A stretch of DNA of 64,000 nucleotides, from contig NW_002476433.1 of the NCBI RefSeq assembly GCF_000189635.1, positions 434,001 through 498,000 of the forward strand. The letters run 5' to 3'. Numbering within the stretch: position 1 is the first letter of the stretch; every line of letters begins with the position of its first letter. This stretch comes from Tetrahymena thermophila SB210 (taxonomy: Eukaryota > Ciliophora > Oligohymenophorea > Hymenostomatida > Tetrahymenidae). The notes under the pieces are model-generated. The model saw only the letters and a list, made by a program, of their open reading frames with translations, searched no databases and had not been told where the DNA came from. Below, piece after piece: positions 48,878 through 61,400 of the stretch. Made by a program: the position numbers and the translations under genes.

Positions 48878-49306
48878 ATGGATTGTAATTTTGGCCAAGA
48901 TCAAAACTAAATGATAGATAATTAATATTTAATTGAAAATCCTATTAACTTTGAGTATGATTAATCATATCAATTTTTTTGCGATCAAGAAGAATAGATC
49001 TGCAAAAAAGAATAAATTATCTACCATTTCTAGACCTAAGATACTTTCTATTTTTAATAACTCAATTTTGATCAAAAGTTACTTCTTCAAAACTTGCCTT
49101 CATTAAATCATGAAACATTTTAACTTAATTATTTTAAAATTTATATTTTCTACCTAAAGTTGTATTAGGCTCGCCAAATTGAATTTTTTTTACATGTTTT
49201 TTATTCTTTACATTAGTGTTATTAGGGTTTATAGTTTTTTTTGTGGTTTTAATTAGTATTTTCCTATCCATAGATTTATATTGCTTAATTACAATATTTT
49301 GATTGA
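48878..49306 (+). CDS. Gln-rich mini-protein with extended C-terminus (QN3)
   Basis: Starts MDCNFGQDQNQMIDNQYLIE and keeps the family core through CKKEQIIYHFQTQ, then diverges and stays open to TGA 49304-49306 (142 residues). The last ~60 residues run antisense across the decayed zinc-finger gene at 49134-49790 and are probably not under selection; the usual stop seems to have been lost. It may therefore be a degenerate copy. Confidence 0.4.
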
Positions 49307-49790
49307 GAAGGATTTTTATTTTCTTAAAACTTATTTTCATTAAAGTAGTGTTTACCAATTGTTTTTTATTTTCATTTTGAATAGATTGTTGTTAATTAAA
49401 GTTATTATTATAGTTTTAGATGAATTATTAATTATTTGAATTATTCTACTTGAGTTGTAAACAGTTTTAATCATTATTTTCATGCTAATTTACATGATCA
49501 TCTTCATAGTTAGACAAACTTTAATTTTTAGGGTTTTAATTAATACAAATTACACTTTACTATCAGTAGCCTTAACTGTAATAAGCCATATTTACTATCT
49601 TGTGATAAATAGAGATGGCTATTCAAGTGTAGAGATATCATTTCATTATTATATTAAATCTAATGATTAAATTTATTTTCTCTTTAATAAGTACTACTCT
49701 TTGAATTAGTGTTCATAGAATGTTGATTTCAATAGTTTTATTAATCAAAGGAATCATAGTTATAATTGTCATAATGTTGCTCATTTTAGA
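49134..49790 (-). pseudogene. decayed zinc-finger gene (ZF3)
   Basis: Aligns base by base with the intact minus-strand gene at 53669-54406, but the family start is altered, an in-frame TGA occurs where the intact copy reads TATGAAAATCAA, there are further frame changes, and the finger has an internal deletion that removes the second Cys and first His region (TGTAAAGAATAAAAAACATG). The final GRK-like tail is still recognisable. It is non-functional as a zinc-finger protein. Confidence 0.75.
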
Positions 49791-50848
49791 AGGGAGAATT
49801 GTTTAATTCTAAATTTTCCCACCTGATGTAATAGATTCTCATATCTAGACTCAATTTAAAATTTAATCAAAACTAAAAAATATAAGATAAATCCTTTTGA
49901 TGAAATAACAAGTAAATTATATATTTTATTAAAATAATTTCATTTTAAATTCTTAGAAAAAATGTTTATTTGATGATGAAGCTTACCTATTTAATTTATT
50001 ATTATTCAGCCAGATATTTGAATATTTTATATTTGACACATTTTTTAATCTTAGATAAAATTAATTAATTATTCTTATTTATTTATTATGTATCTGGACG
50101 TCCAGATACAACAAAAATTAACATTATCCCACCCCCTAAATTTTTTTAGTATTATAATTTATTAAATTTATAAAATAAAAAGTTGCTGCGGGTGCTAAAT
50201 TATGTATGCCCCTATGCCCCTACAACTTCTGATTTTTAAAGAATTAATTGTTTTCCTTGCAAGTATAATTATAAATATAAAGCATTTAACACTTATAAAG
50301 ATTTTAATAAAGTGAGAGACACATATTTTTTAAGTTCTTCTCAATAATAAGAGACTCAAATAATTTTTCGCGCGTTAAATACTAGAATTAGTTATTATCA
50401 AATTATTATACATTATTTAATATACAAAAAACTCAAGATCAAATGATAAACACATAATATGAAATTATCATTTTATATTTATATACAGCTTTTAAACTGA
50501 TTATAGTCAGCTGCAATTATTGTTTAAGTTCATTTACTTTATTTATTTTACTCTTCTTTTGAAAATTAATTTTACAAAAATTCTTTGCATATTTATTCAA
50601 TATAAAATTGACATTAAATTAAGTAAAGAGAAAGTATAGTATTTAATATATTTTTGAATTCTAATAATTTAATTAGCTTAAGTTTATCAAATACAAAATC
50701 TTAAATATTTTGATCAGAAAATTTAGAATTTCCAGTTAGAAATGAATAAATACATATAAATAGTAGCAAAGAATAAGGAAATTTGATTTTAATAAAAGTA
50801 TTTATAAAAAAAACAATTAATAAAAAAAATATTGAAGAAAACAGACAC
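49791..50848. other. intergenic, junction of units 1 and 2
   Basis: Holds the 22-bp palindrome, a CCCACCCCCT tract (about 50130-50139), the unit 1/unit 2 junction at about 50165-50190 and the duplicated leader of the next zinc-finger gene. No gene seen. Confidence 0.6.
50089..50110. repeat. perfect 22-bp palindrome (copy 1)
   Basis: TGTATCTGGAC followed directly by its reverse complement GTCCAGATACA. GC-richer than its surroundings and preserved exactly at 54859-54880. It sits upstream of the minus-strand zinc-finger gene of its unit. Confidence 0.85.
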
Positions 50849-51724
50849 ATGACGAGCTAGTCTTTTAATTAAATCTAAAGTTAATATACAGAAGTTTAAC
50901 CATATCTATATGAAGACCAATAAAACTATGATACATTTTGCTAAAGTTAATATAATAACTAACCCTAACTTGGCTAACCATTAAAAATTGAAAAATAATA
51001 ATCTATTGATCTTAAATTAGCATCAAATTCCTTATTTGATAATATAGAGACTCAATGCTCAACAAACAGCCATACAAAATTCTCATCGCAATTTTCTACA
51101 GATAATCACTAATCTGAATTCATCGAAGAAGAATTTAAAGTTTCATAATCAGAAGTAGATTGTGCCAAAAATGTTCATTATGTTGACCCAATTATTGAAT
51201 TTTTGAAAGATCCTTTTGGCAACGAATTAATGTTACCAATGTTGGATTAAGAAAATAAAGATAAATTTGATGAATTGAACAACTCTTTTTAACCATAGTT
51301 TAACGATTTCTAAGCAGATGCTTAAACTAATTACTAATAACCATATAGTTCTAACTATCAAGACCAAACTTAATACTCACCTTTTCTAAATGAACCAAAC
51401 ATTGATTCTTTAGAATAATAACTTTCATAAGATCATCTAACCTCTAACATCTTTGATCAAAGAAATGGAGATTTACAAGAGCCTAGTAGTAATGTTATAG
51501 ATAAGACAACACATTTGACTCCTAGGCAATAAAAAGTATATAAAAATAATCCAAACGCCTACCCTGATAAATTTTCTTGTAAGAAATGCCATAAATACTA
51601 TAAGAATCATTCGGGTTTAACTAATCATGTAAGAATTAAACATTAAGGTTCAAAAACTTCAGAATGTTAACTTTAAAGAACCAAAATGGGTAGACCTAAA
51701 AAGAATAACAATGTTCAACTATGA
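50849..51724 (+). CDS. single C2H2 zinc-finger protein with GRPKK tail (ZF4)
   Basis: Single exon, 291 residues, TGA at 51722-51724. Near-identical to the gene at 45418 in its C-terminal third: PRQQKVYKNNPNAYPDKF, finger CKKCHKYYKNHSGLTNHVRIKH, and KMGRPKKNNNVQL. The Gln/Asn-rich N-terminal part is conserved in patches (KVSQSEVDCAKNV, DPFGN, SNYQDQTQYS). The finger codons show hardly any change while upstream codons do, consistent with purifying selection on the finger. DNA target unknown. Confidence 0.78.
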
Positions 51725-52257
51725 TAATAACAAAAATAATTATAATGATAATTTATTTAGTTAGTTAGCTTATTAAAATTATACATCTTTCTAACAGTTT
51801 ATTTCATATTTATCATATAAATTAATTTTGAACAAATCTATTTTCTTCTTTATCTTCTACCAATAATTTTTTATATTATTTGATTAAAACAAATAACACT
51901 ATAAAAAGTATTGCGTCTATAATAATTGAATTACTTATCATACAAATTATTAATATTGTAATTACTTATTTATATCAAGTAATAAAAAAAAGATAGAAAA
52001 ATTTTTAGAAAAGAATGTTCTTCTTCCCTCTCCCCAAAAACTTTCTTACTTTTCTTAGGTATTAAATACTTTTAATTAAGGTATAAGTTTAAAATTATTT
52101 TAATCTATGATAAACAACTGTATGGTATATTAATAAATTATAAAATAAACTAAGAAATATAGAAGAGGATATAGTAATTTATAAAACATTTTAATAATTT
52201 AATTAATTTTATTATAATTTTAAATTCTTTTTTTAATGTATATTAATAAATATTAAA

Positions 52258-52494
52258 TCAGATTTTATTATAAGTTATTAGTTAAAGTTTTTTAAAGAAC
52301 GCTTTATTACTTTATTAAGAATATGAAGTAACATTGGTCTAGTAATGATAGATAATTTATTCTTTTTTGTAGATCTATTTTTCTTGATCACACAAAGATT
52401 GATCTTATTAATCATATTCAAAGTTAATATGGTTATCAATTGAATCTTAATTATCTATCATTTAGTTTTAATCTTGACCAAAATTACAATCCAT
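52258..52494 (-). CDS. Gln-rich mini-protein (QN4), 78 aa
   Basis: Single exon, ATG at 52494, TGA at 52258-52260. Begins MDCNFGQDQNQMIDNQDSID, then INFEYDQQDQSLCDQEKQIY, KKEQIIYHYQTNVTSYSQQ and ends NKAFFKKLQLITYNKI. It is the unit-2 counterpart of the gene at 46806 and again tail-to-tail with the zinc-finger gene. Composition is Gln-rich, with one conserved Cys. No recognisable domain. Confidence 0.55.
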
Positions 52495-53668
52495 ATTTTT
52501 TAAAGCTTTCTTTTCTGTTTTTTTTTATTTGGTTTATTATTTTTTGATTTTAATTACAAAAACTTTTCCGCTTTTAAATAAAAAAAATCAAAATATATCT
52601 TCAAGCTTTATCTATCTATTTTATCTATCTATTTCCCTAAATATAATCAACTGTATTATTATCAATTTAATAACTGGAAATACAGTCACTCAGTATAAAT
52701 GTTAATCCAACCTTTTATTTAAGTAATTATTTTATTTATGAGAATCTAAATATTTGAAAAGGTTCATTTGATTTTTTAAATGATAAATAAAATTATTTTT
52801 TCTTAAAAAATAAAAGTTTACATAAAGAACTATAAATTGAGAAAATGTGTAAAAAATTAATGAGAAATGCTTTGAATAATATAGTGTAAGGTTTCTAAAT
52901 TGCATTCCTTCAATAAAAATTTTTATTTAGATTTTAATTGTTCTAAATTTTTATAAGATATAAAAAGATTAATACTATATTCATAATTAATTAGTTTGTT
53001 TGTGGTATTTATAAAAATATATTAGATTTTAATGTATATACATAATCAAGCTTTTTATAAAGCAAGATTTTGTTTAAAAAGTAATCCAAATAAAATATTT
53101 ATTCGTATAGAAATATTTTTTGGGATCCTTAAACATAAAATCCTGGATTGTCTATTTTATTCAATATCAAAAAATTTTGATTTTTTTCTATTTTTTCTAA
53201 TAATTATATCTTTAGATTAAAAAATGATTAAATATCAACCATTTATCAGAAAACAGGAGATTTAAATTACATATTCAAAATAGACAATAACTCAAAACTA
53301 ATAACAATGGATAATAAACATTAAAGTAGCAAGCCAAAAAGCGATTAAAACTATACAATCTAATATGTTTTAAATTTATTTATTTAAAAAGATTTAGAAA
53401 GAGTATTTTACTAACCAATTAATTAATAATTTAATTTAGTCAAAACAACAAAATAACTACTACTCTTCTTAAAAATTTTATATAATTGACATCTCTTTAA
53501 TTAGAGAAATGTACAAAAATTAGATATGTTAAACACTTTTAATTGTATGAATTAAAATAAATGAAAATGATTAATAAATTTTAAAAAAATATTACTGCTC
53601 ATATATATATAATTTAGAAAAGCTTAGGTAATATAAATTTATTTTATTTAATAAACTAATAATTTTGC
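52495..53668. other. repeat-derived intergenic region
   Basis: 52690-52935 corresponds to 47280-47480 (left palindrome arm of unit 1) and to 56718-56930. About 52960-53470 matches 56960-57480. A TATC simple repeat lies near 52607-52633. A weak hydrophobic frame starts at 53032, but it lacks conservation in the matching block at ~57030 and is not called. Confidence 0.55.
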
Positions 53669-54406
53669 TCAATTTTATTGATTATTTCTAAATATAGGTT
53701 TTCTACCTAAAGTTGTATTAGGTTCCATTGATAATTCAGAAGTTTTACGACCAGGATGAAATTTTTTTACATGATTTGTGAGACCACTGTAGTTTTTATA
53801 TCTTTTTATTTTGCATTCTTTACATTAATATTAGGGTTTATAGTTTTTTTTATCTTTTTAATTTGCGTTTTCCTATTCCATAGAATTCTGTTGCTTATTT
53901 ACAATATTTTGATTGGATGAAAGATATTTGCCTTCTTGAAACTGGTTTTACATTTAGCTAGGGTTTGCCAATTGTTATTAATATTCATTTTGAATTTATT
54001 TTTGTTAAGTAAAGTTATTATTATAGTTTTAGATAAACTAATTATAATTTGAGTTATTCTACTCTTGATGTAAATAGTTTTAATTATTATTTTCGTGCTA
54101 ATTTACATCATTTTCTTTGTAATTAAAAAAACTTGAATTTTTAGGGTATTGATTAATACAGGTTTAACTTTACTATTAGTAACCTTAGAAGTAGAAGTCT
54201 TAACTTTTTTAGCTATTGTTACTATCGCGTGATAAAGAGTTATTGCTATTCATATGCAAAGATGTGATTTCATTGGTAACTTAAATCTAACTATTATATT
54301 AATTTTCTATATAATAAGTACTATCCTATGAATTAGTGCCCATAGAATGTTGATTTTCATAGTTCTTTTAATCACCGGAATATTAATAGTCATTTTTAGT
54401 ATACAT
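53669..54406 (-). CDS. single C2H2 zinc-finger protein (ZF5)
   Basis: Single exon, 245 residues, ATG at 54406, TGA at 53669-53671. About 170 residues of Asn/Gln/Ser-rich sequence (NNNQNYLHQEQNNSNYNQF-type) lead to NYKPQYQ and one finger CKECKIKRYKNYSGLTNHVKKFH (C-x2-C-x13-H-x4-H, one residue longer than in ZF2/ZF4), then PGRKTSEL and TTLGRKPIF. It is the intact homologue of the decayed gene at 49134. The GRPKK motif is degenerate (GRKP), so DNA contact by the tail may be weaker. Confidence 0.72.
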
Positions 54407-54858
54407 TGTGTCATATTATTCCTCATTTTAGGAGGAAAAATCTTGTATTTCAAAATTTTCAAATTAGGACTAAAAATTTTAGTAGCTCATAGTTTTTTTT
54501 CTTTCTTTTAAATCTTTTTTATTAAAAAATATTATAATAAAAATCAAATTTTTGTGCTTTTTATATTATCCTTATGACGTAATAGACTCTCTTTTCTAGA
54601 CGCAGTTTAAAATTTAATCAAAACTAAAAATTATGAGATAAATACTTTTGATGAAATAATAAGTAGGTAATATATTTTACTAAAGTAATTTCATCTTAAA
54701 TTCTTAGAAAAATGATTATTTATTTGATTAAGTTTAATATGCCAAAAAAATTCTACTGTTTAATATTATAATTCAGGCAGAGTCAGAGTTGAATATTTTA
54801 TATTGATACATTTTTTAATATAAGCTAAAATTAATTAATTATTTTTATTTATTTATTA

Positions 54859-54880
54859 TGTATCTGGACGTCCAGATACA
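54859..54880. repeat. perfect 22-bp palindrome (copy 2)
   Basis: Same sequence as at 50089-50110, including the following ACAACAAA and the CCACCCCC tract. It lies about 450 bases upstream of the zinc-finger gene start at 54406. Confidence 0.85.
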
Positions 54881-55228
54881 ACAAACATTAACACTACCCC
54901 ACCCCCAAAGTTTTTAGTATTATAAGATTTTTTTTAATTTTGCTAATTATTAAAAATTTCAAATTTTAATATTTGTCTTATAGGGTAATAAAACATTAAA
55001 ATTTATGGTTAATTTTAAAATGAAATTTTCATCTATCAACATATTTGTTCATAAATTTTCAAGTAAAAATAAGTAAAATGATTCTATAATCACGAAATTG
55101 CTATTTAATACTATCAATTTTGCTGTAAATAAATAAAAAGTTATTAAATGATGAACGCAAAAACTATTATAATTATCTCTTTTTTTTTAAAGTCTGAAAC
55201 TAATTATGAGAGTTATTCAATATCAAAA

Positions 55229-55867
55229 TACATAAAAATTAAAAGATTCCTTTAATTGTCATTGATTAAATCTTTTTGTCAGCTTTTAATCAAATATTTT
55301 TCATTTTTAAAAAAGCATCATATTTTAAAGAGAGAAATAGGAATAGATTCAAAAGCGCTCTAATTTACATCAAGCCTAAAAATTGGTTATATAATATGGT
55401 TGGGTAATATACATGACTTTCTATTTTGATTAATTAAAATACATAAAAATTAAAAGATTCCTTTAAATGACGTTCATTACATCTTTTTGTCAGCTTTCAA
55501 TCAAATATTTTTCATTTTAAAAAAGCATCATATTTTAAAGAGAGAAATAGACATAGATTAAAAAGCTCTTTAATTTACATCAAGCCTAAAAATTGATTAT
55601 AAAAAATGGTCGGGTAATATACATAATTTTCTATTTTAATTAATTAAATACATAAAACTTAAAAGATTACTTTAAATGAAGATCATTACATCTTTTTTTC
55701 AGATTTAAATCAAATATTTTTCATCACATCATTTTTTTAAAGAGTTAGATAAACAAATATTAAAAGTTTTTTTAATTATATCAAACCTAAAAATTGATTA
55801 TATAATATGATCAGGTAATATCATACATTAAATAATACACAATTTTTTATTTTAATTAATTAAATAA
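55229..55867. repeat. three tandem ~210-bp repeats
   Basis: Units start at about 55229, 55441 and 55650 with ACATAAAAATTAAAAGATTC-like sequence; each includes TCATTACATCTTTTTGTCAG, CATCATATTTTAAAGAGA and CATCAAGCCTAAAAATTG-like segments. The third unit is the most diverged. A single partial copy lies at about 57485-57600, beyond the QN5 block. Confidence 0.85.
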
Positions 55868-56284
55868 GCCCAAGAAATTTTATGATTTTCAAATTCTTGC
55901 TCAGCTTAAAAAATTAGATTAATTATGGTGTTTATTATTTTTAACTTATAGAAAATAAAATTAAAATTAAAATTATAAACTTAAAATTAAAAAGTAAACA
56001 AATCAAAACATTAAAAAAGAATTGCATAAAAATTAAAAAATAATTAATTTATTTATTTTTTATTTAATTTTGACTAGTAGTTTCTGAGCTACATAAAAAA
56101 TACGCCGCAAATAGCAATAAAATAAACTAAAAAATATAGAAGAGGATATAGAAATTTACTAAATGTTTTAATAATTTAAACAATTTTATTATAATTTTTT
56201 TTTTAGTGTTTATTAATAAATATTCAATCAGATTTCATTATAAGTTATTAGTTAAAGTTTTTAATATCAAAATAAACTTTAAAT

Positions 56285-56521
56285 TCAGTTTATAATGATT
56301 TTTAATTTAAAGAACTCTTTACATGGTTATTAAGAATTTTATTAAGAATATGAAGTAACATTAGTCAAGTAATGGTAGATGATTTATTCTTTTTTGTAGA
56401 TCTATTTTTCTTGATCGCAAAAAAATTGATATTATTAATCATTATCTTTGTTAATATAGTTATCAATTGAATCTTAATTATCTACCATTTAAATTTGATC
56501 TTGACTAAAATTAAAATCCAT
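56285..56521 (-). CDS. Gln-rich mini-protein (QN5), 78 aa
   Basis: Single exon, ATG at 56521, TGA at 56285-56287. Begins MDFNFSQDQIQMVDNQDSID, then DNDQQYQFFCDQEKQIYKKE, QIIYHYLTNVTSYSQQNSQQ and a CKEFFKLKIIIN end. Third complete member of the mini-gene family with unchanged length; its accompanying zinc-finger gene is absent, so it is part of an incomplete unit (about 56090-57480). Confidence 0.55.
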
Positions 56522-58418
56522 ATTTTTAATGAGTTCTTTTATTTTTTTTTATTTGATTTATTATTTTTTTATTTGAATTATTAAAACTTTTCAGCTTTTA
56601 AATAAAAAAAATAAAAATATTTTTTCATATCCTTTTGTATTTACCTTAATATAATCAAATATATTATTATCATAAATTAAGAGCGTCTATCTAAATTTAA
56701 TAACTTGAAATACAATCACTCAGTACAAATGTTAATCTTACCTTTTATTATATTAATTCTTTTATAAAGGCTAATCTAAAATTGAAAAGTTTCATTTGAT
56801 TTTTTAAAGATAAATAAAACTATTTTCTATTTTCATAAGTTTTCATGAAGTGAGAAATGCTTTGAATAAAATAATGTATAATTCTAAATTGTGTCCCTTC
56901 AATAAAAATTTTATTTAGATTAATAATTGTTTTTCTAAAATGAAATATTTTTAAAGTATATAAATAGATTAATACTATATTCATAATTAATGAGTTGTGG
57001 TATTTACAAAAAATATATTAGATTTATTTTGATTTATATAAATAATCAAACTTTTTATAAAGCAATATTATAATAAAATATTTTTACATTTTATGATATT
57101 TTTTGGGAACCTGAAATAGAAATACCAATTTATATATTTTGTTCATACGGACAGGCAAAGTTTGTAAGTGAAACAAAAAAAAATTGAATCTAAAAAAGAA
57201 TTTTATTATATTTTCTTTTTCTTTTTATAATTAAGATTTTAGAATATTTAATTTAAAAAAATGATCAATACCAATCATTTTTATTGTGATCAGATAACTT
57301 AAATTACTTATTAAAAATAGACAATAACTCAAAACTAATTACAATTGATGATACGTATTAAAGGAGCAAACCAAAAAGCTAAAATTGTAGAATCTAATAT
57401 GTTTTAAATTTATTCATTTAAAAAGATTTAAAAATAGTATTCTACTAACCAATTAATTTATCATTAAATTTAGTCAAAATATCATAACATCTTTTTGTCA
57501 GGTTTCAATAAAATATATTTTTCGTCTTTAAAAAAGTATCATATTTTAAAGAGATAAATACAAATTGATTAAAAAGTATTTTATGATTTCAGACCTTGAT
57601 TTCGATTAATTTATTTTTACATAAATATGATACATAAAATCAATAAGGGAGCGATACAAAAATAGAACTTTCAATAGCGAATTTTTTTTGAAAATACAAA
57701 ATCTTCTACACGTTTTTATTTGTATCTATCTGTATATAATTCACTAAAAATTTTAATATGTTTACAATTTATTTATTAAAATTATTTGTTTTAAACTTAT
57801 TATTTGATTTTTATTGTAAATAAAATTTGATTCTTTTTTACTGCAAAGTTCGCATTTTTATCTTTTAATATTAGAATTTGATATGATATGTATTATATGT
57901 GTTTATGCGTATTTGAGTATTAATTAAGGAGGATTAATTACTTTGTTTGCATGGGCTTTACCAGACAATAAATTTTACATTTTAAAAAGATTTTAAACAT
58001 GTTAAAAACTAATTTTTTAGTTAGTTTCCTTTGATAATAAGTAAATTTTATTTATTCTAATAAATTAGTGTGAGAGATGTGATAATTCTTATAAAGGTAT
58101 TAAATAAAACTCTATATAAAATAGCTAAAACAAATATATATATAAATAATATAAAAAATATGATTTTATATTTAATTTCTTCAATTAAAAAGACAAGAAT
58201 ATATTTAAAATATATATACTGTAAATTCTCATTAATTAAGGTATTTTTTTCTTAAATTTTTTTTTTTTCAATTATGTATGAAATAATCTATTTAAAAAAG
58301 AATAATTTTAATCAAATTTAAAATAACTGAATAAATATATTTTATTTGAACTATTCCTAATTAAAAAAACCTAATTTATTAATAAAAAACAAATTATTTA
58401 TTTTTAGAAGAATTAAAA
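56522..58418. other. repeat-derived intergenic region
   Basis: About 56700-57480 matches 52690-53470. A partial ~210-bp repeat follows at 57485-57600, and 57645-57770 resembles 44493-44600. The rest, to the 3' end of the NACHT-WD40 gene, is AT-rich without a supported gene. Confidence 0.55.
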
Positions 58419-61400
58419 TCATAAGTTACTTTCTGGTTAAAAGTTAGACTCTTATTATCCTTAATCTGTAATAAATATTTTGCAAGTTGCATCATAACAA
58501 CCTAAAGCTAAATATTTTCCATCAATTGTGAAAGAAAGTGGAGGATTCTAAGATATACTAAGCTAATTAAGTGCTTAAATTAATTTCTCACCTTTTTAAA
58601 TATTGTAAATATCAAAGGAAGATTTGGCAGATAGTGCAAGAATAAAGTTACTATCACAAAAAAAGCAAATTTATTTTATTTCATCAAAAGCTTGAAAATT
58701 TTGTTTTATCTGAAAAACTTTTTCTACTTCTAATATTTATAAATGATTAGATTCACTCCATGCTAAATACTTACTATCATTTGAAATAACAACTTTCTAT
58801 ACACCTTCATCTTAATATTATTGAATTTTTTTAATAATTTTAAATTCATTTTTATAATCATAAATATTAATGAACTTTTAAGCAATTGCATAAAAATACT
58901 TTTCATTTTGGAAAAATCCGATTTTTTTAATTTATCCTATTTATAAATCTTTTATATTTAAAAGTTCAAATTATTTTTTAATATCCCAAATTTTTAATTC
59001 ATATGTTGAAACTGTAACTAAATAATCATTTGTTAAATCCATAGATTAAATATAATAAATATCAGCATTGATACTTTTAATAAGACTAAAACCATCTTTT
59101 GTATTCCAAATCTTTAAAGTTTTGTCTAATGAGGTGGTAATCAAATAATTACTATCTTTAGAAAAAGCAATCAAATTGACTTCATCAGTATGATCTTTGA
59201 TTTAATGTAAAAATTAAAAACCATTGTTAATGTCCCAAATTTTGCACAATCTATCTGATGAGCTAGTTGCAAAATACTTCTAATCATTTGAAAAAGCTAT
59301 ACTTAAAATTTGTTAAGTATGTTTTTATTTTTAGTCGAATTCTTCAAAATAGTTTTATAAATTCCATATATTTAGTGAAGACTCGTCTGTATTATTTGAA
59401 TTAGTAACTAGATATTTACTGTCTGGTGAAAATATTGCTACAGATGCTTTCACTTAAATTCTACTTTCTAACTTAAAATTGCACTGTACATTAAAAATTT
59501 GGCAAAAAGAATTATCAGAAAAGCAGGCTGCTAGATGCTTGCCATCTTAAGAAAAAGAAATCGATATAATTGGACTAACATTATTATTTATTGTGATTAA
59601 ATGCTCATAATCTTTTAAAATATTCAATATTTTAAGGCTTTTGTCAATAGAAGCAATTGCTAAATAATTTTGACTGTAAGAATATTAAATACAGCTAATT
59701 TATTCAGAAAATAAATCAATAGTTTTGACTACAAATTAATTAGATAAATTGATGATTTTACAAGTTTTATCATCATTAGCTGTTGCTAAGCTCAAATCTC
59801 TTTTAGATATATCCATAAATAAAACAGAATTTATTGTGTTAATAAGATGAAATTTATTTTTCATATCCCAAACCTAGCAAGTTTTATCAGCAAAACTTGT
59901 CACAATATATTAGCAATCAAATGAAAACCCAATATTTAAAATTTCATGATGAGTGGCTATTTGTATGATTAATTAAAAATCGTTCTCTGAGTCCCAAATA
60001 CTGAATGTTCTATCAGTTGATCCAGTTGCTAGATACTAAGAATTATTAGAAAAAACAGCACATTTAACTTCGTTATTATGGGCTTCTATGATTTTTAAGA
60101 GCTAATACTCTTTTTGTGCATCCCAAACTTTAAAATTCTTATCTTCATATGCAGCTACTATATATTTATTATTCGGTGAGAAAGTTATAGAATTTATTCT
60201 AGCCTTTCTCTAAAAATTAAAAGCTATTTCAAATAAACTGTTATTTTATTTGCTACTCCATACTTAGAAATACTCGCTATTAAAGCTCAAAATATGTTAA
60301 TTATCAAATGAGAGTAATACACTATCAATTGGGTGCACACTTGTACTGAATTAAGCAAAAATTTAAAAGTTATTTTCAATTTCTAAGATCTTTATGATTG
60401 AAACTTCTAAGTAATAGCTAACAATTAAATATCTACTATCTTATGAGAATGAAGCTGATCCAAAATTGTATAAGCTTTTAATATTTTTAATAACATTTAA
60501 TGAGTCTAGACTATATATTTATATTTGCTTTAGAGAACAAGAAACAATTATATTTCTAATTTAATTGAATAAAATAAGGATAATTTCATCACTTTAAATA
60601 CTTTTTTTAAATTTAAATTATTATTCTATGTCATAAAAATAGATTTATTTATCAAAATAAGAAACAGCCAATTTTTCATCAATATAGCAATGACTTCCCT
60701 AAATAAATATTTTTTGAAAACCTGATTAAATGTTTCCATAAAGTTTATCTTAATCTTGCAAACACAGGAAATAATATTTTCCATTTGTAGAAATATGAAT
60801 AATTTATAAATTAAATTTTTAAATTGATAAAATCTCTAAATTAATTGGATTTATTTCAAATATTGTGTTTTATGATGTTATTAAAAGGACATCATTTGAC
60901 AGCAATTTTACTTGTTGAATTTAATTATTTTTGTTCACTTAAATTAACCTTTTTTTTTATAAGTGCTCAAATTTATTGTTTTAGATAGAAAAAACATTAA
61001 TATAGCCTGTTCGTCCAACTGTAATTAATTTTTTTAGATAAAAAACAGCGCTTTTAAATGAAAAAGTACTGCTTGTATCAAAAACATTTTGGTAGGTTGA
61101 AAACATAGCATTTGAAGTGTTAGAAGAAAGAACTTAATATTGATTATCTGTTTAAAGGAAAGCATTACTCAGATTACAGTATTCAAATGAAATATCCTTT
61201 CTTTTGTTAAAATCGAGAAAAGCTTTTGAAAAAGAACATTAAAAGAATTTAAGACCAGAAAATGAAAGCTTTGAATAAAATAAGACGGAAAGTAAATTAG
61301 ATGCTCCAACATCTATTTTGCTAACATCATATATACTTTATATTTTTGATCTCTTAATATACTGAATCAATCTATTTGTCATTTAAATATTTTAGTTATT

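Larger units (their letters stand above)
44740..54930. repeat. tandem ~5 kb units carrying zinc-finger and Q-rich genes
   Basis: Unit 1 (about 44740-50165) and unit 2 (about 50185-54930) are adjacent direct copies. Each starts with the same ~650-base leader, then a plus-strand zinc-finger gene, a convergent minus-strand Q-rich mini-gene, a middle part, a minus-strand zinc-finger gene (decayed in unit 1), and ends with the same 22-bp palindrome and CCACCCCC tract. Unit 1 also contains an extra inverted copy of the Q-rich part. A third partial unit is at about 56090-57480. Confidence 0.75.
54407..56284. other. intergenic with palindrome and tandem repeats
   Basis: Upstream flank of ZF5 to about 54930 (duplicated), then unique AT-rich DNA, then the ~210-base tandem repeats at 55229-55867. 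From about 56090 the sequence matches the flank of QN4 (52100 onward). Confidence 0.55.

Noticed and set aside
53032-53220. 62-residue hydrophobic frame
   Set aside because: The corresponding block near 57030 does not keep the frame and it has no recognisable domain.
58070-58255. 61-residue Ile/Lys-rich frame
   Set aside because: Composition matches AT-rich intergenic DNA and there is no homologue in the window.
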